Shown: positions 63,611 to 64,000 of the stretch, piece after piece
How positions within the stretch are numbered: the stretch's first letter is position 1
How the letters are laid out: each line of letters opens with the position of its first letter
Source of the DNA: Elmis aenea
Taxonomy: Eukaryota; Arthropoda; Insecta; Coleoptera; Elmidae
Direction: 5' to 3'
NCBI GenBank assembly: GCA_947652605.1
Contig: OX393581.1
Location: 48,941,924 to 49,005,923, forward strand
DNA: 64,000 nucleotides
Notes under the pieces: model-generated
Databases searched by the model: none
The model's input: the letters and a program-made list of their open reading frames with translations, nothing else
Told to the model about the DNA's origin: nothing
Program-made: the position numbers and the translations under genes

Positions 63611-64000
63611 AAAATTAAAAATCGTATTTAGGGGCTAATAATCCTTAATTTGCTCATAACTAACGTGTATAAGAAGTTTGAAGCCATTTGCTGTAGTTTT
63701 AAGAAAATCGATTTTTTTGTCGAAAAAAGTGCAAAGACTATAGCCTTTGTACTTTTCCCATTTTTCGCGAAAAATTAAAAATCGTATTTAGGGGCTAATA
63801 ATCCTTCATTCGCTCATAACTAATGTGTATAAGAAGTTTGAAGCCATTTGCTGTAGTTTTAAGAAAATCGATTTTTTTGTCGAAAAAAGTGCAAAGACTA
63901 TATATAGCCTTTGTACTTTTCCCATTTTTCGCGAAAAATTAAAAATCGTATTTAGGGGCTAATAATCCTTAACTTGCTCATAACTAACGTGTATAAGAAG
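63611..64000. repeat. B-monomer block 12 (cut by window end)
   Basis: Copies a and b and the start of c are present, in the same order as in earlier blocks. The b-c spacer has the extra TATA (GACTATATATAGCC). The block runs off the window. Confidence 0.9.

Larger units (their letters stand above)
22845..64000. repeat. Composite satellite array of 141-bp (A) and 160-bp (B) monomers, over 41 kb
   Basis: From about 22845 to the window end the DNA is tandemly repeated. Monomer A is 141 bp and about 22 percent GC by my count. It can be read from CTCAACTATTTTGAAATTTA through CTCGAAAACGGCTCTTACG to CTTAGTATAATGCCGTTTGT. Successive copies differ at only a few positions, such as TTCAG/TTTAG/TTTCG, CTCTTACG/CTTTTACG and TAGTATG/TAGCATG. 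I estimate about 258 A copies. Monomer B (160 bp, about 30 copies) occurs in twelve blocks listed separately. No open frame of 60 codons exists on either strand. The array continues past the window end. A centromeric or pericentromeric location is possible but not shown. Confidence 0.97.

Noticed and set aside
22845..64000. CENP-B box or protein-coding minisatellite in the array (141 is a multiple of 3)
   Set aside because: No NTTCGNNNNANNCGGGN match is seen in the consensus, and stops in every frame prevent any open frame of 60 codons.
22845..64000. CRISPR-like array
   Set aside because: The repeats are contiguous 141-bp and 160-bp monomers with no unique spacers, in a eukaryotic context.

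Overview
This is an AT-rich stretch of animal DNA, most likely from an insect and possibly a beetle. The signs are a spliced gene in a large intron-bearing locus, a Jockey-type LINE, a Tc1/mariner-superfamily transposon of the DUF4817/DDE_3 kind that is common in insects, many TA-flanked palindromic non-autonomous elements, and a very long satellite array. No bacterial-type gene organisation, rRNA, tRNA or CRISPR array was seen.

Layout. Positions 1-8183 are mostly unrecognised AT-rich DNA holding two large foldback elements (about 1494-2187 and 3717-5228) and half of a CAGGGTG-ended palindromic element (6618-6761). Two exons of one + strand gene follow: an internal exon at 8184-8372 and the terminal exon with stop codon at 14449-14514. 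They join in phase across a 6.1 kb intron. That intron is packed with palindromic MITE-like elements: 8910-9931 (split by an RTE-like LINE fragment), 11134-12003, and a triple nest at 13033-14328. Between 14515 and 16704 lie the 3' UTR, a hAT-like terminus and a short MITE.

From 16705 to about 22845 there is one Jockey-clade LINE on the - strand, 5'-truncated, with poly(A) tail, ORF2 (endonuclease and reverse transcriptase, frameshifted near its C-terminus) and ORF1 (three zinc knuckles). Its ORF1 is split by an apparently intact 2,290-bp TA-flanked transposon (20272-22561). That transposon has inverted repeats of about 480 bp and a 351-residue DDD transposase. Removing it with one TA copy restores the ORF1 reading frame exactly.

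From about 22845 to the window end (over 41 kb) the DNA is a tandem satellite of two unrelated monomers. A is 141 bp (roughly 258 copies) and B is 160 bp (roughly 30 copies, in twelve blocks). Most A/B junctions are identical. B copies mostly follow a fixed a-b-c order. Long multi-monomer units are duplicated with periods of 2,934, 1,512 and 3,225 bp. It is therefore a composite higher-order repeat array, and the most striking feature of the window. It encodes nothing recognisable.
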